From Bacteroidota bacterium (GTDB lineage Bacteria > Spirochaetota > Spirochaetia > JABMQR01), in assembly GCA_013202335.1 (NCBI GenBank), contig JABMQR010000307.1, positions 1 to 50,555 of the forward strand: 50,555 bases of DNA, given 5' to 3'. The translations under genes and the position numbers were made by a program. Every line of letters begins with the position of its first letter. Position 1 is the first letter of the stretch. A model generated the notes under the pieces. That model was given only the letters and a program-made list of their open reading frames with translations, was not told where the DNA came from and made no database searches. Shown here piece by piece: positions 8,808 to 16,585 of the stretch.

Positions 8808-9722
8808 ATGAACAGACTCGATTCTTTAAAAAAGTGGATTTCTCTGCAGAACTTAGAACAAATCTCTCCTGATATTGAACTCTACAAAGAGTTTGGTAAT
8901 TTTTTCACCTATCTTTTCAACAACAACCAGGATGGGATCTCTCTTCTGGATCCCTCATTGAATATTATTTGCGTTAATAACACAATGAATAACTGGTACG
9001 GGTATAAAACTCCATTTGATGGTAAAAAGTGCTATGAAGTCTACCATTGCAGAACCAGCCCCTGTGAAAACTGCCCATCTCTGAAAACGCTAAAAAACAA
9101 AAAAAGTGTATCTCTCTTTGTTCCCTATGAAACAAAGTATGCACATAACGGGAACCAAAAACTCACAACTTTTCCGGTTTTTAATGAAAAGAATGAAGTA
9201 ATTGCTGTTATTGAACATATTCGGGATCTATCATCAGTTGAGAAAGAAAAAGAGGCCTTAATAAAACTGAACAGTATGCTTGATGATCAATCACAGAAAA
9301 TGATGGAACAGAACATTGCAATCAGGGTTCTTGGAACCCAATTATCACAAGATTCTGATGTGGTTCTCAGCGAAATATCAATGAAAATTGATTCTCTTAT
9401 CCTTCCCCTGCTCGACTCTATCAGAAGAACTTCGAACAATCCTGAAAAACGGGATTCTGTCCTGACACTTTTAGAGAAGCATATAAGGGAACTGACAAAA
9501 TCATTTCTTAATAAACTTCCTCTTGAAAAACTGAATCTCTCCCCGCGGGAGGTTCAGCTTGCTACCTATATACGGGAGGGTTATACAAGTAAAGAGATAA
9601 GCGAAATACTCTTCATCTCAAAAAAGACAGTAGATTTTCACCGGGCAAATCTTCGCAAAAAACTAAATATACCGAACAAACAATCACTACAGACTTTCCT
9701 TCTCAATGTCGGTACAGGCTGA
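8808..9722 (+). CDS. PAS-domain LuxR-type transcription regulator
   Basis: A 304-residue protein. The PAS domain at about 36-137 contains CYEVYHCRTSPCENCP, a cysteine cluster (C-x5-C-x4-C-x2-C) that could sense redox state or bind metal. A coiled-coil-like linker follows (EKEKEALIKLNSMLDDQSQKM). The C-terminal LuxR/NarL helix-turn-helix starts at about 243 (LNLSPREVQLATYIREGYTSKEI, ISKKTVDFHRANLRKKL). There is no receiver domain. The ATG at 8808 is preferred over an in-frame TTG at 8730 because the latter lies inside the hairpin; its ribosome site is weak. The gene lies 84 bases behind the isomerase gene and 193 bases before the OYE gene, so it may control either. Confidence 0.8.
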   Translation: MNRLDSLKKWISLQNLEQISPDIELYKEFGNFFTYLFNNNQDGISLLDPSLNIICVNNTMNNWYGYKTPFDGKKCYEVYHCRTSPCENCPSLKTLKNKKSVSLFVPYETKYAHNGNQKLTTFPVFNEKNEVIAVIEHIRDLSSVEKEKEALIKLNSMLDDQSQKMMEQNIAIRVLGTQLSQDSDVVLSEISMKIDSLILPLLDSIRRTSNNPEKRDSVLTLLEKHIRELTKSFLNKLPLEKLNLSPREVQLATYIREGYTSKEISEILFISKKTVDFHRANLRKKLNIPNKQSLQTFLLNVGTG

Positions 9723-9780
9723 TTCCTAATCAAACTTCAAAAATCCGTATTGTCTACCCATCCCTTTCCCTTGAATATCT

Positions 9781-9802
9781 TATACTAGTTTTATACTGGT
9801 AT
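9781..9802. promoter_or_regulatory. Possible operator: two 9-base direct repeats one helical turn apart
   Basis: TATACTAGT (9781-9789) and TATACTGGT (9792-9800) repeat with an 11-base period, downstream of the LuxR-type gene and upstream of the OYE gene. This spacing suits a regulator binding one DNA face. The region is AT-rich, so chance is possible. Confidence 0.3.
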
Positions 9803-9863
9803 TAATAGAGAGTTTTTCAGGTATTTTCAATACATCAATGCTGCATGATAATAAACTTAGGAT

Positions 9864-9893
9864 AAACGGATATCCATCAAACTGGTGCCGTTT
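9864..9893 (+). other. Leader stem-loop before the OYE gene
   Basis: AAACGG and CCGTTT pair with an inner CCA/TGG helix, ten bases before the AAGGAG of the next gene. It could influence translation; it matches no riboswitch class that I recognise. Confidence 0.25.
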
Positions 9894-9915
9894 AAACAAG
9901 AAAAAGGAGTATGCC

Positions 9916-11157
9916 ATGCACGAAAAAGATCCATTATTTCAACCGATAAAAATCGGAACAAGAACATCACTCAATCGTTTTGCCATAAATGCTATGGAGT
10001 GTTGTGATTCAGATGAAAACGGGAACCCGGGACCCAAAACATACCGAAGGTACGCAAATCACTTTGAAAGTGGTTGTGGAGTAATTGTCCTTGAAGCTAT
10101 TACTGTCGGGTATGAATCGCGCGGTCGGCTTAACCAGCTATCGGTAATGCCTCACAACCAAAAACCTCTGGAAAAATTCACCGCTGAAATGAAAAGCATT
10201 AATAAAGATGCTTTATTCCTCTGGCAGCTTACGCACTCCGGCGAAATCAGTCATCCTGATTTCTCAAAAAGAGTTACAGTAAAACCCCTTCCGGGATTTG
10301 GTGGAGAACTCCTGCAGGAGGATGACATTAAAAAGATCCAGGATCAGTTTGTCCTTTCTGCTAAAATTGCACATGATGCAGGTGCAGATGGTATTGATTT
10401 TAAGGTATGCCATGGTTATCTGGGTTCACAGCTTACCAGACCGTATAATGACAGAAAATGGAAATACGGTGGTTCCTTTGAAAACAGAACCAGATTTGCT
10501 TATGAATGTTACGAACGGATTATGAAAGAGATCAATGACCCGGATTTTATCGTGGGTTCAAAAGTCTCAATATGGGAAGGATTTCCTGGTGGACAGGGAA
10601 GTGCCGGACCTGATTCTCCTATTATGGATATAAGCGAATCTCTTGAGCTCTGTAAGGGGCTGGAAGCACGTGGTGCAAAATTTATTCTGGTTTCTTCAGG
10701 ATCCCCATCAATCACTTTAGCTCTTTCACAACCCGATAAAAATATCCCACGGGATGTGTATACACACTTCACCTTCCAGAAAGCGGTAAATGATGTAGTG
10801 AAACCTGAAACAGCAGTAATTGGATCAGCCTACTCTGTGCTGAATAATGGAAACAACAAACTTGTCACCAGAAAAAAGGAAGAAAACACCCTTCTTTACT
10901 GGGGAAATCGAAATGTACGTGAAGGTGTTTGTGACGTAATTGCAATCGGGCGGCAGTCACTTGCTGATAGTCATATACCGCGAAAATTTCTTGAAGGCAG
11001 AGAAGATGAGATCAAATGGTGTACAGCATGTGATAACTGTATCGAATTCCTTATCCGCCAACAGAATGTCGGCTGTGCAACCCGTGACAAAGAGTATACT
11101 CTGGCTTTAAAAGCTATTCGGGAAGCAGAAGGTGCGTTGAAAGCAAAAAGAACTTGA
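9916..11157 (+). CDS. NADH:flavin oxidoreductase, Old Yellow Enzyme family
   Basis: A 413-residue FMN TIM barrel that would reduce an activated C=C bond or a related substrate. The signature HGYLGSQLTRPYNDRKWKYG followed by GSFENRTRF is the family active-site stretch, and LWQLTHSGEIS supplies another conserved histidine region. Near the C-terminus WCTACDNC and a cysteine 11 residues later resemble the [4Fe-4S] ligand set of the dienoyl-CoA reductase/trimethylamine dehydrogenase branch, but the protein ends there and lacks the FAD/NAD domains of that branch. The ATG at 9916 has AAGGAG at good spacing; an in-frame ATG at 9838 has none. A terminator-like hairpin follows. Confidence 0.88.
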   Translation: MHEKDPLFQPIKIGTRTSLNRFAINAMECCDSDENGNPGPKTYRRYANHFESGCGVIVLEAITVGYESRGRLNQLSVMPHNQKPLEKFTAEMKSINKDALFLWQLTHSGEISHPDFSKRVTVKPLPGFGGELLQEDDIKKIQDQFVLSAKIAHDAGADGIDFKVCHGYLGSQLTRPYNDRKWKYGGSFENRTRFAYECYERIMKEINDPDFIVGSKVSIWEGFPGGQGSAGPDSPIMDISESLELCKGLEARGAKFILVSSGSPSITLALSQPDKNIPRDVYTHFTFQKAVNDVVKPETAVIGSAYSVLNNGNNKLVTRKKEENTLLYWGNRNVREGVCDVIAIGRQSLADSHIPRKFLEGREDEIKWCTACDNCIEFLIRQQNVGCATRDKEYTLALKAIREAEGALKAKRT

Positions 11158-11201
11158 TCTGATTTTAATAAAACATTTTAATTGATATATTAGTATCACT
11201 G

Positions 11202-11226
11202 CTTGGGCTGCACACTGCAGCCCAAG
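11202..11226 (+). terminator. Hairpin after the OYE gene
   Basis: CTTGGGCTG and CAGCCCAAG form a perfect nine-base-pair GC-rich stem with a seven-base loop, 44 bases after the OYE stop. Only a weak T-rich tail (TAATTCT) follows, so termination may be partial before the Dabb gene. Confidence 0.6.
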
Positions 11227-11255
11227 TAATTCTAAACACAAGAAAGGATATGAAC

Positions 11256-11552
11256 ATGATTAGACACACCGTCGTCTTCAAATTAAAACATGAATTAGAT
11301 TCTGCACTTGAGAGGAGTTTCCTTAATGCAGCCGGAAAATTGGCAAATATACCAAATGTGGAAAATTTTGAATGCCTTAGGCAGGTTGGTAAGAAAAATA
11401 TATATACATTTGGAATCTCTATGGAATTCAGCTCTGAAGAGAACTATCAATCGTACAATACCCATCCTGAACATAGAAATTTTGTAAAAACCAGATGGAT
11501 TCCGAAAGTCTCAGATTTCCTGGAGATTGATTACGAGCCAATTATCCTCTAA
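11256..11552 (+). CDS. Dabb (stress-responsive alpha/beta barrel) family protein
   Basis: A 98-residue dimeric ferredoxin-like protein. The start MIRHTVVFKLK, the central YTFGISMEFSSEENYQSY and the NTHPEHRNFVKTRWIPKVSDFLEIDYE end match the Dabb pattern. Members include small cyclases and proteins of unknown role in sugar and aromatic gene clusters. Two in-frame ATGs exist at 11250 and 11256; AAAGG is too close to the first, so I use the second. It overlaps the convergent DinB-like gene by 11 bases and lies just behind the OYE gene, perhaps sharing its transcript. Confidence 0.8.
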   Translation: MIRHTVVFKLKHELDSALERSFLNAAGKLANIPNVENFECLRQVGKKNIYTFGISMEFSSEENYQSYNTHPEHRNFVKTRWIPKVSDFLEIDYEPIIL

Positions 11553-12057
11553 CCCAATCAAGTTCTTTACCAGTGATCAGCTGAACTCTTAATCCCAGTT
11601 GGGCTGCATGATGCTGAACATGCCGGGTTACATATATATAGAGTTCAGCTCGTGTAAAAGGTTTATTTTTTTTACTAGATAACAGTCCTGATAGATTTTT
11701 CAGTGTATCATCTGTCTCAGAAGCTGCAAGTAACTCACATTTATCAATACAAAAATTCAGATACTCAACACTCTTTACTCTTTCATAAAGGTTTTCAGGA
11801 AGTTTATATTCAAGCTCCTCATAATCTTTGAAAAACTCACTGTTCTCTTTATGAAAACCTTGTTCTTTGAAAGATATTAAATCTCCTTCCAAATAGTAAT
11901 CGGTAAAGAAAAGTGTATGAAATACCACCTGGGAAAAGGGATAATCCTTATGAGTCTCATGCCATTCAAACTCCGGACAATATTTAATAGCCTGTGCCAG
12001 TGTGGCTAAGGCTGCTTTCAACTGGTTTATTATAAGTTTCGTATAAGTTTTTTCCAT
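11542..12057 (-). CDS. DinB-superfamily protein
   Basis: A 171-residue four-helix-bundle protein of the DinB/YfiT type, generally metal-dependent with thiol transferase-like or unknown activity. The likely metal histidines are in VVFHTLFFTDYYL near residue 45 and RHVQHHAAQLGLR near 155, in the family H...HxxxH arrangement. It stands alone, convergent with the Dabb gene with an 11-base overlap of stops. No function can be assigned from context. Confidence 0.7.
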   Translation of the reverse strand: MEKTYTKLIINQLKAALATLAQAIKYCPEFEWHETHKDYPFSQVVFHTLFFTDYYLEGDLISFKEQGFHKENSEFFKDYEELEYKLPENLYERVKSVEYLNFCIDKCELLAASETDDTLKNLSGLLSSKKNKPFTRAELYIYVTRHVQHHAAQLGLRVQLITGKELDWVRG

Positions 12058-12307
12058 ACATTACTCCCCACTACTAACTTTATCTGTCAGCCGACTTATT
12101 TTAATTTTCCATTGATATATTTGTGTAGTAGATTTGAATATGAAACAGAACATCTTCAAAAAATATTCCCTGCTGTTTTTTCAAATCCAGATTTTTTTCG
12201 ATGCTCCAATCTAGGGTTTTCATATATATGTGTGCATTCTATCAACAGATAGTTACAGTTAACAATACTGATTGTTAGGCAAAGATTATATACCATATAC
12301 GTTTTTC

Positions 12308-12335
12308 TTGTAAAATCTTGATCGGATGGTATGCT
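12308..12335 (+). promoter_or_regulatory. Possible sigma-70-type promoter before the broken isochorismatase gene
   Basis: TTGTAA (12308-12313) and TATGCT (12330-12335) are separated by 16 bases and end 20 bases before the ATG at 12356. The rest of the gap between 12058 and 12355 is AT-rich and shows nothing else I can support. Confidence 0.3.
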
Positions 12336-12355
12336 TAGTAATAAGGGAGATAGAA

Positions 12356-12853
12356 ATGAAACCAGCACTTATGATAATTGATATGCAAAAAGCGTATTGT
12401 ACCGGAGATGTTTAAAAATCTATGACTGTAGCTTCAGAGTATATAAATGAAGTAGCAGGATACTTTCGAAAAAAGAATTTACCCATTGTATGGATTCAGG
12501 ATATTGAAAAGGAGAGTGGCGTTGTCCCGGATACTGAAGGATTCGAAGTAATTGATTTACTCGACAAGAAAAGTGATGAAATAAGTATTTATAAGGAATA
12601 CGGCAACTCTTTCAACAAAACCGAGTGCGGAAACATCCTGATAAAAGAGGGGGTTGATGTAATTATTATGGCGGGTTTTAGTGCCGAAAGCTGTGTTCTT
12701 GCCACATATCGCGGGGCAATGGATTTAGATTTTATGCCGGTACTCTTAAGGCATGGAGTTATAAGCGGTGATAAAGAGAACCTCAGGTTTGTCGAAAAAA
12801 TCTGCGATACAGTATCATATAAAATGATTGGAAAAATGCTTGAAAACATGTAA
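12356..12853 (+). pseudogene. Isochorismatase-family cysteine hydrolase, interrupted by an in-frame stop
   Basis: The ATG at 12356 has AAGGGAG upstream and encodes MKPALMIIDMQKAYCTGDV, containing the family IDMQ strand with the catalytic Asp. Codon 20 (12413-12415) is TAA. The same frame continues at once with KSMTVASEYINEV and the rest of the family fold, including the nucleophile region IIMAGFSAESCVLATYRGAMD and a proper end at 12853. One base change (for example AAA or CAA to TAA) explains the break. Either this is a recent nonsense pseudogene or a sequence error; a restart at the ATG at 12422 would give a protein lacking the catalytic Asp. Confidence 0.8.
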
Positions 12854-13020
12854 GGAGAACGGCCGCACTGCCAAGCACGCCTGCTCAATATATCAATAAA
12901 AAATAGCCTTTACACTAACTCAGGATCTACCAAAGTTGATGCACAATACCCTTAATAAGCTCCTCAATTCGACTATATGAATTTTGATCGTTTGAAAGCG
13001 ACACTTTTCGCCAAATTAAT

Positions 13021-13365
13021 TCAACTTCCAACAAAATTAGCTTTTATTACTGGCCTGGGAGCTTTCACTACCATAAAGCGTAAAGGACTATCGCTTTCAT
13101 TATACCAGCAATGTACGATATTTTTCGGACTTTCAATAAGTGAATCTTTAGTCACTTCTATCTTCTCATCACCGACTTCCACAATTCCGATCCCCTGCAG
13201 CACATAAAAAGCTACATCAACAGGTGTAATATGCCGCTTCAGTGATTGCCCAGGTTCTAACGTAATGACAGTTATCATGGCCTCAGTTTTATTGTAAAGA
13301 TTTCTCACATCAACACCATGGGCTGTTTTCATAATTTCGGTTTCTGAAAGTTTTTTTATAATCAT
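13021..13365 (-). CDS. Small cupin-domain protein
   Basis: A 114-residue single-domain cupin. Motif 1 is degenerate (ITLEPGQSLKRHITPVDVAFYVLQG) with one histidine, and motif 2 is ESPKNIVHCWYNESDSPLRFMVV. Such proteins are often small-molecule binding or isomerase-like; no partner tells the substrate. AGGAG lies at suitable spacing before the ATG. It is a single gene, with an apparently empty 160-base gap downstream and a 312-base gap upstream. Confidence 0.75.
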   Translation of the reverse strand: MIIKKLSETEIMKTAHGVDVRNLYNKTEAMITVITLEPGQSLKRHITPVDVAFYVLQGIGIVEVGDEKIEVTKDSLIESPKNIVHCWYNESDSPLRFMVVKAPRPVIKANFVGS

Positions 13366-13677
13366 AATTTTTCTCCTGCTTGAAATAATTCCAATACAAT
13401 TAGTATACTCATAAAACTATCTAAGCCCTAGAAAATTCAAAAACCCACAAGGGAGAAGGGGGGTCTGGCCCTAATTCATTCTCTAATAATCTAATCCTTA
13501 TAGTTGTGATGTAAAAAAAATATATATAAACACCAACTATCCCTGTCTCGCAGCTCCTATGTAAGAGGATGTTCATATTGATTATGAGATATAATATGTA
13601 ATGGAAATCTTGTCTGAAGGAAATATTTTCAAAGTCGGTTGTACCAACATTCGGCACATACACGATCTCAAGGAGTA
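13366..13677. other. 312-base gap without a supported gene
   Basis: Both strands contain short open frames (for example minus 13421-13663) but none has protein-like composition with a ribosome site. A G-rich string occurs at 13451-13468. The region probably only holds the cupin promoter and the 3' end of the hydrolase transcript. Confidence 0.4.
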
Positions 13678-14514
13678 CTATATTTGTATAGAAAAGTGCT
13701 CATATATTAAAGTGCTGACCGAAGGAAAATCCTCCTCTATCAGCCCATGCCCCTTATCCAGAAAGACCTCTTTATAATATCCGGAAAAATATGTTTTATT
13801 TAAAGAAGCAGCTGATTCTGTGATTGCCATATCATTTTTACCCCAAATAAATAATGTAGGGATGGATATTTTGTCCAGAAGCAATTTCCCTGATATGAGA
13901 GAGCTATAATTCGCCCGATACCAATTCAGAGCTGCCGTCAAAGCCCCTTTCCTGGATAACACAGAAAGGTATGAAGTAACTTCTTCTACTGTTCTGCTGT
14001 TCCACATCTGTCTAAACCTGGCAAAGTCATCTTTTGACAGTAACTCCTCAGGCAAGTGGGGATTTTGAAAAAATTCCATATATTTACTGGCCTCCTGCTG
14101 AACCGGATCGAATTGAAGAGACGTTGAAAGCGCTCCGGGATGGGGGACAGAAAGCAACGTCAAGCTTAAAAGCCGTTTTGGATACCTGGCTGCAACAGCC
14201 GAACTCACGATACTTCCCCAGTCATGTCCGACAAGATGAAAACAATCTAGCCCCCTTTCATCTGCCAAGCAAATCACGTCCTCGGCTAAATGCTTCAGCA
14301 GATAATCTTCTATACGAACAGGACAAGCCCCGGGGCTATATCCCCTTTGATCAGGAGCCAAAGAGTACAATCCCTTTTCTGCCAAAAAAGATTGAAAAGG
14401 CAGCCACATCCTGGAAGAGGAAGGAAAACCATGAAGAAGAATAACTGCTTCACCATTCCCTTTCCCCTTTTCTCTGGTAAGGAAAGTTTTGTCACCTGTA
14501 CTTATTGAAATCAT
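13678..14514 (-). CDS. Alpha/beta hydrolase, epoxide hydrolase/haloalkane dehalogenase-like
   Basis: A 278-residue serine-hydrolase-fold protein with an aspartate nucleophile: the elbow is VGHDWGS near residue 100. HGFPSSSRMW near 30 is the oxyanion loop, a WYRAN cap segment follows, IWGKNDMAI is near the acid residue, and DKGHGLIEED supplies the catalytic histidine. Asp at the elbow points to epoxide hydrolase or dehalogenase chemistry rather than esterase. The ATG at 14514 has AAGGGAG upstream; a TTG 24 bases earlier is in frame but unsupported. It is the last gene of a VOC-SDR-hydrolase operon, 29 bases behind the SDR stop. Confidence 0.82.
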   Translation of the reverse strand: MISISTGDKTFLTREKGKGNGEAVILLHGFPSSSRMWLPFQSFLAEKGLYSLAPDQRGYSPGACPVRIEDYLLKHLAEDVICLADERGLDCFHLVGHDWGSIVSSAVAARYPKRLLSLTLLSVPHPGALSTSLQFDPVQQEASKYMEFFQNPHLPEELLSKDDFARFRQMWNSRTVEEVTSYLSVLSRKGALTAALNWYRANYSSLISGKLLLDKISIPTLFIWGKNDMAITESAASLNKTYFSGYYKEVFLDKGHGLIEEDFPSVSTLIYEHFSIQI

Positions 14515-14543
14515 ATTTGGTTCTCCCTTAGAAGCCAATTTGA

Positions 14544-15284
14544 TTATTTAGATAAGATTCCACCATCAACGGGAAGTATAACTCCTGTAATATAATCAGC
14601 CTCTTCGCTGATGAGAAACGCAATAACCTGGGCTACTTCCCGGGATGTTCCCATCCTCTTCATCGGAATGTTCTGGGTCATTTGTGCCTTAAAATCAACA
14701 TCGGGAAATTTCTCCTTATTCCGATTCACGATATTCTGTAACAAAGGAGTATCGATGAATCCCGGTGCAACGGCATTTACTCTAATCCTGTATTCAACCA
14801 AATCCCGAGAAGCCGCCTTTGTCAGTCCGACAACTGCATGCTTGCTGGTTACATAACCTAATGCGTTAGGTGCAGCACCGTACGATGAGAGGGATGCGAA
14901 GTTGATAATATTACCTCCTCCGCTGGCTTTCATAAGATTTGAAGTATGTTTTATCCCGAGAAATGATCCTTTTAGATTGATATTGAGTATGCGATCAAAA
15001 TTTTCAACAGAATATTCATCAATCGATTCCGATTTGCCTAGTATTCCAGCTGCATTAATTAAAATATCAAGTCTACCCCACTTCTCTTTAATTAGCTCAA
15101 GAGCCTTCTCCCAATCCTTTTCTTCGGCCACATCACCTTTGATACAGAAATAATCCGGCTGGGTCACGCTGGAAATATCAATGTCCAGAATAGCGATATT
15201 AATACCCTTCTGACATAAGAACTCTGCAACCGCTTCACCCATTCCACTGGCGCCTCCGGATATTAAAGCTACTTTTTTATTCAT
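14544..15284 (-). CDS. Short-chain dehydrogenase/reductase (SDR)
   Basis: A 246-residue classical SDR. GGASGMGEAVA is the nucleotide loop, INAAGI the NAG-type motif, INFASLSSYGAAPNALGYVTSK carries the Ser and the Tyr-x3-Lys catalytic pair, and the end TGVILPVDGGI is typical of 3-oxoacyl-ACP reductase-like enzymes. LDIDIS after the second strand, with an aspartate, suggests NAD(H). The start overlaps the VOC stop as ATGA, so translation is coupled. It probably oxidises or reduces an intermediate made by the VOC protein or used by the hydrolase. Confidence 0.88.
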   Translation of the reverse strand: MNKKVALISGGASGMGEAVAEFLCQKGINIAILDIDISSVTQPDYFCIKGDVAEEKDWEKALELIKEKWGRLDILINAAGILGKSESIDEYSVENFDRILNINLKGSFLGIKHTSNLMKASGGGNIINFASLSSYGAAPNALGYVTSKHAVVGLTKAASRDLVEYRIRVNAVAPGFIDTPLLQNIVNRNKEKFPDVDFKAQMTQNIPMKRMGTSREVAQVIAFLISEEADYITGVILPVDGGILSK

Positions 15285-16168
15285 GTTGTTTCCTCTGTAT
15301 TTTCTGTTAATGTGAAATAATTTCCATCGGGATCTGATGCTATTAGATATCTCTTTCCCTTGTCTTCCATTATTTCAGTCAGTTTTGGAAGATTCTGCGA
15401 AGCCAGAAATGCGTGATCCGCTTCCAGCTCAGTCGTTGTGATATGAAAATGGCTATATCCCAAAGCCACAGGTTCGGCCTTTATGCATTTTTCTGTCTTG
15501 GGATATATGTATTCTACTATTTCTAACATCAAGATCGGTGTATGAAACCAAGCCATCCTGTTTTCCGCCCCATCATTATCAATAATATTATCTAATCCTG
15601 GTTGATCTTTAATATGATTCTCTCTATCAGCAGCTTCACCCTCACCTCTCAATAAGGCACCATAGAAAGTAACTAATTGCCTGATATCATGGGTTGCCAG
15701 AGAAACATGTCCAAACTTTAGAACGGAGTTCAACCCAGGCTTTTTAGGCTGCTCCAGTTCTATTAAATTGCCCTCAGGGTCCCATCCATATACATAATAA
15801 TAATCTGAACCAGACAGCTCAGCCGGGGGCTCTCTAGTGAGAACTTCATATTGACCTCGAAGGAGTTTTGTATAAAAAAGAGGATCTGAAGGGGGTGACA
15901 TCGCGCAAATATGCCTGATCCCCGCCTCATAAGGCATATGATTTTTTTGATCATTTGATAATACAGGAGATTGGAATAGTTCCAATCTTGCACCCGATTG
16001 AAAAATAATCCTCCCCTTATGAGAGCAGCTGCTACCAGTGATATTATCGAGCAATGAATCTGCCTCAATCTCCAGAGGCTGAATATTGTCAAATCCCAAG
16101 TCCTTATAAAAAGCTGCGCTTTTATCTAAGTCTTTTACTATCAAACCTATTCCATTGATTGTTTTCAT
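15281..16168 (-). CDS. Tandem VOC-domain protein, extradiol-dioxygenase-like
   Basis: A 295-residue protein with two vicinal-oxygen-chelate units: residues 1 to about 135 (INGIGLIVKDLDKSAAFYKDLGF) and about 145-290 (FGHVSLATHDIRQLVTFYGALLRG, YSHFHITTTELEADHAFLAS, LIASDPDGNYFTLTE). Histidines GHVSL, FHIT and the C-terminal Glu fit the metal ligand positions of the second unit. This layout is seen in catechol 2,3-dioxygenase and many glyoxalase-like enzymes. AGAGGAGA precedes the ATG. It starts a three-gene operon with an SDR and a hydrolase. True dioxygenase activity is uncertain, especially if the host is anaerobic. Confidence 0.78.
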   Translation of the reverse strand: MKTINGIGLIVKDLDKSAAFYKDLGFDNIQPLEIEADSLLDNITGSSCSHKGRIIFQSGARLELFQSPVLSNDQKNHMPYEAGIRHICAMSPPSDPLFYTKLLRGQYEVLTREPPAELSGSDYYYVYGWDPEGNLIELEQPKKPGLNSVLKFGHVSLATHDIRQLVTFYGALLRGEGEAADRENHIKDQPGLDNIIDNDGAENRMAWFHTPILMLEIVEYIYPKTEKCIKAEPVALGYSHFHITTTELEADHAFLASQNLPKLTEIMEDKGKRYLIASDPDGNYFTLTENTEETT

Positions 16169-16223
16169 CTTATTTTCTCCTCTAAAAAGTCATAAGCTTT
16201 CTTACAAGCCTTAAGATGCTGGG

Positions 16224-16364
16224 TCACCCAGCCTTACTGGATTCTCCAGCCTTATCGGCTTTGGTTACTGCCGATTGCATTTCACTATATTTCTTCGAGA
16301 AAGCCATCTTCACTGAATCAAATGGTTCTCTGGTTGTTAATATTGCGTACACAATGGTACTCAT
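16224..16364 (-). pseudogene. Possible transposase C-terminal remnant (IS110-like)
   Basis: A 46-codon frame reads MSTIVYAILTTREPFDSVKM and then AFSKKYSEMQSAV; with the preceding codons (AALKMSTIVYAIL) it resembles the C-terminal helix of IS110-family transposases. A stop lies just upstream, so no complete gene remains. The stop codon falls in a near-perfect palindrome GCTGGGT-C-ACCCAGC. Identification rests on pattern memory only. Confidence 0.35.
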
Positions 16365-16489
16365 TTTTAGGGCGGCTTAGATAACATCTAAAATGATATT
16401 GTAGAAATTAATAGAGGAAAAAAGTGGTATTTTGTGTAATTTAATAATGTCGTATGATGAAATATAGGATAATCTTACACCGATGTTAA

Positions 16490-16580
16490 AATTATGCTGC
16501 AGATTTGATTGATCTCTCCCGCGGCGTGGGAATGGATGCCACAGCCATAAGTGGGCGTTTTTCTGCAAAAGCAGTTGATA
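16490..16580. other. GC-rich islet in an otherwise AT-rich gap
   Basis: Between the remnant and the methyltransferase gene, 16515-16560 is clearly richer in G and C than its flanks. On the plus strand it reads ADLIDLSRGVGMDATAISGR without a start or stop of its own. It may be a fragment of a lost gene; I cannot name it. Confidence 0.3.
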
Positions 16581-16585
16581 ATTCC

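Noticed and set aside
12977..13207. Plus-strand frame starting at 12977
   Set aside because: It runs through the antisense of the cupin gene, has no ribosome site and no motif.
13421..13663. Minus-strand 80-codon frame upstream of the small cupin
   Set aside because: Its composition is not protein-like, it has no ribosome site and no recognisable motif.
14034..14444. Plus-strand frame opposite the alpha/beta hydrolase
   Set aside because: The GHDWG and HGFP motifs show that the minus strand is coding.
16219..16233. GCTGGGT-C-ACCCAGC palindrome as a transcription terminator
   Set aside because: No T-run follows on either strand, and it lies inside a decayed remnant.
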